Origin: Stutzerimonas stutzeri
GTDB taxonomy: Bacteria; Pseudomonadota; Gammaproteobacteria; Pseudomonadales; Pseudomonadaceae
Direction: 5' to 3'
NCBI RefSeq assembly: GCF_024448895.1
Contig: NZ_JAMOIC010000001.1
Coordinates: 124,001-188,000 of the forward strand
DNA: 64,000 nucleotides
The position numbers and the translations under genes were made by a program. Below the pieces are notes generated by a model. It searched no databases. It was given only the letters and a program-made list of their open reading frames with translations, and was not told the DNA's origin. Position 1 is the stretch's first letter, and each line of letters opens with the position of its first letter. Below, piece by piece: positions 63,648 through 64,000 of this stretch.

Positions 63648-63869
63648 ATGCGCTTGTTAAATGTACCGACCCTTACACTGCTGGCTGGTCTGACCTTATT
63701 AGCCGGCTGCTCGAATCCGAGCGTCATTACGCTTAACGATGGCCGGGAAATCCAAACACTCGACCACCCGGATTATGACGACGAGGCCGGGTTCTATGAG
63801 TTTGAAGGGCTGGATGGCAAACCGGGGCGAGTCAACAAAGATCAAGTACGGACTGTGAAGGAGCTTTAA
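63648..63869 (+). CDS. YgdI/YgdR-family lipoprotein
   Basis: A 73-residue lipoprotein with GAAGGAGAAT before the ATG. The signal ends LLAGC (Cys21), and the short SH3-like domain SVITLNDGREIQTLDHPDYDDEAGFYEFEGLDGKPGRVNKDQV (read in parts) is that of the YgdI/YgdR family. It sits at the outer or inner membrane; the role is unknown. Confidence 0.9.
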   Translation: MRLLNVPTLTLLAGLTLLAGCSNPSVITLNDGREIQTLDHPDYDDEAGFYEFEGLDGKPGRVNKDQVRTVKEL

Positions 63870-63970
63870 ACAACGCTTATGCGACGGCGTTGCTGAAGCT
63901 TTATCCTTTAAAAAAGCCAGTGCTAAGCCCTTGTAGAGCCAATCTTTTTAGGTAAAATGCCGGCCATCTT

Positions 63971-64000
63971 CGGAGCGTAGCGCAGCTTGGTAGCGCGTCT
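63971..64000 (+). tRNA. 5' end of a tRNA (probably Pro), cut by window end
   Basis: Thirty bases beginning CGGAGCG (acceptor 5' strand) then TAGCGCAGCTTGGTAGCGC (D-arm) are the start of a tRNA. The C at position 1 and D-arm match proline tRNAs, but the anticodon lies outside the window. Confidence 0.8.

Overview
The window reads as a chromosome segment of a gammaproteobacterium of the Pseudomonas/Stutzerimonas group. The evidence is the core order thrS-infC-rpmI-rplT-pheS-pheT-ihfA-merR-tRNA-Pro, an MvaT-family nucleoid protein, the PA2778/PA2779-type gene pair and a YgdI/YgdR lipoprotein. The genus call is inference from gene order and protein resemblance; no search was run.

The right quarter (about 48.2-64.0 kb) is core genome. 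It holds the translation/IHF operon with its tRNAs and terminators (minus strand), a PuuB-like oxidoreductase, small envelope genes, an acyltransferase, the molybdenum-cofactor genes moeA-moaB and divergent mobA, and the 5' end of a tRNA cut by the window edge.

The left three quarters (about 1-48.2 kb) is an accessory island ending at tRNA-Pro(GGG). From left to right it holds: (i) assorted accessory genes (partial alpha/beta hydrolase, metallophosphoesterase lipoprotein, PLD-like protein, small genes including an Rmf/CrpP-like 52-residue protein); (ii) a defence block on the minus strand, 6.2-31.7 kb; (iii) a mobile-element maintenance set (zinc-ribbon protein, DUF932, YqaJ, RDF-like, RadC), 31.9-35.8 kb; (iv) a structured, gene-poor stretch, 35.8-37.2 kb; (v) a satellite-like remnant (unknown protein, YagK/YfjJ-like, DUF3987, AlpA), 37.2-41.4 kb; (vi) an MvaT-family silencer and two curlin-repeat secreted proteins, 42.0-45.2 kb; (vii) a scar zone of broken genes and insertion-sequence fragments, 45.2-48.2 kb.

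The defence block is a complete type 1 BREX operon (brxA-brxB-brxC-pglX-...-pglZ-brxL). Between pglX and pglZ it carries a BrxU-like DUF262/DUF1524 gene and a three-gene GTPase cassette that I cannot match to a named system. Behind brxL lies a Hachiman-like pair in which a Cap4-type nuclease domain appears joined to a HamA-like domain, coupled by a 4-nt overlap to a HamB-like helicase, then a solitary PD-(D/E)XK nuclease. Upstream of brxA are a CoiA-like protein and a 711-residue protein with a C-terminal nuclease signature. The best candidate for something undescribed is the GTPase cassette at 17.7-19.6 kb. Its two downstream genes overlap beside a run of ten A residues, and a one-base slip there would join them into one protein.
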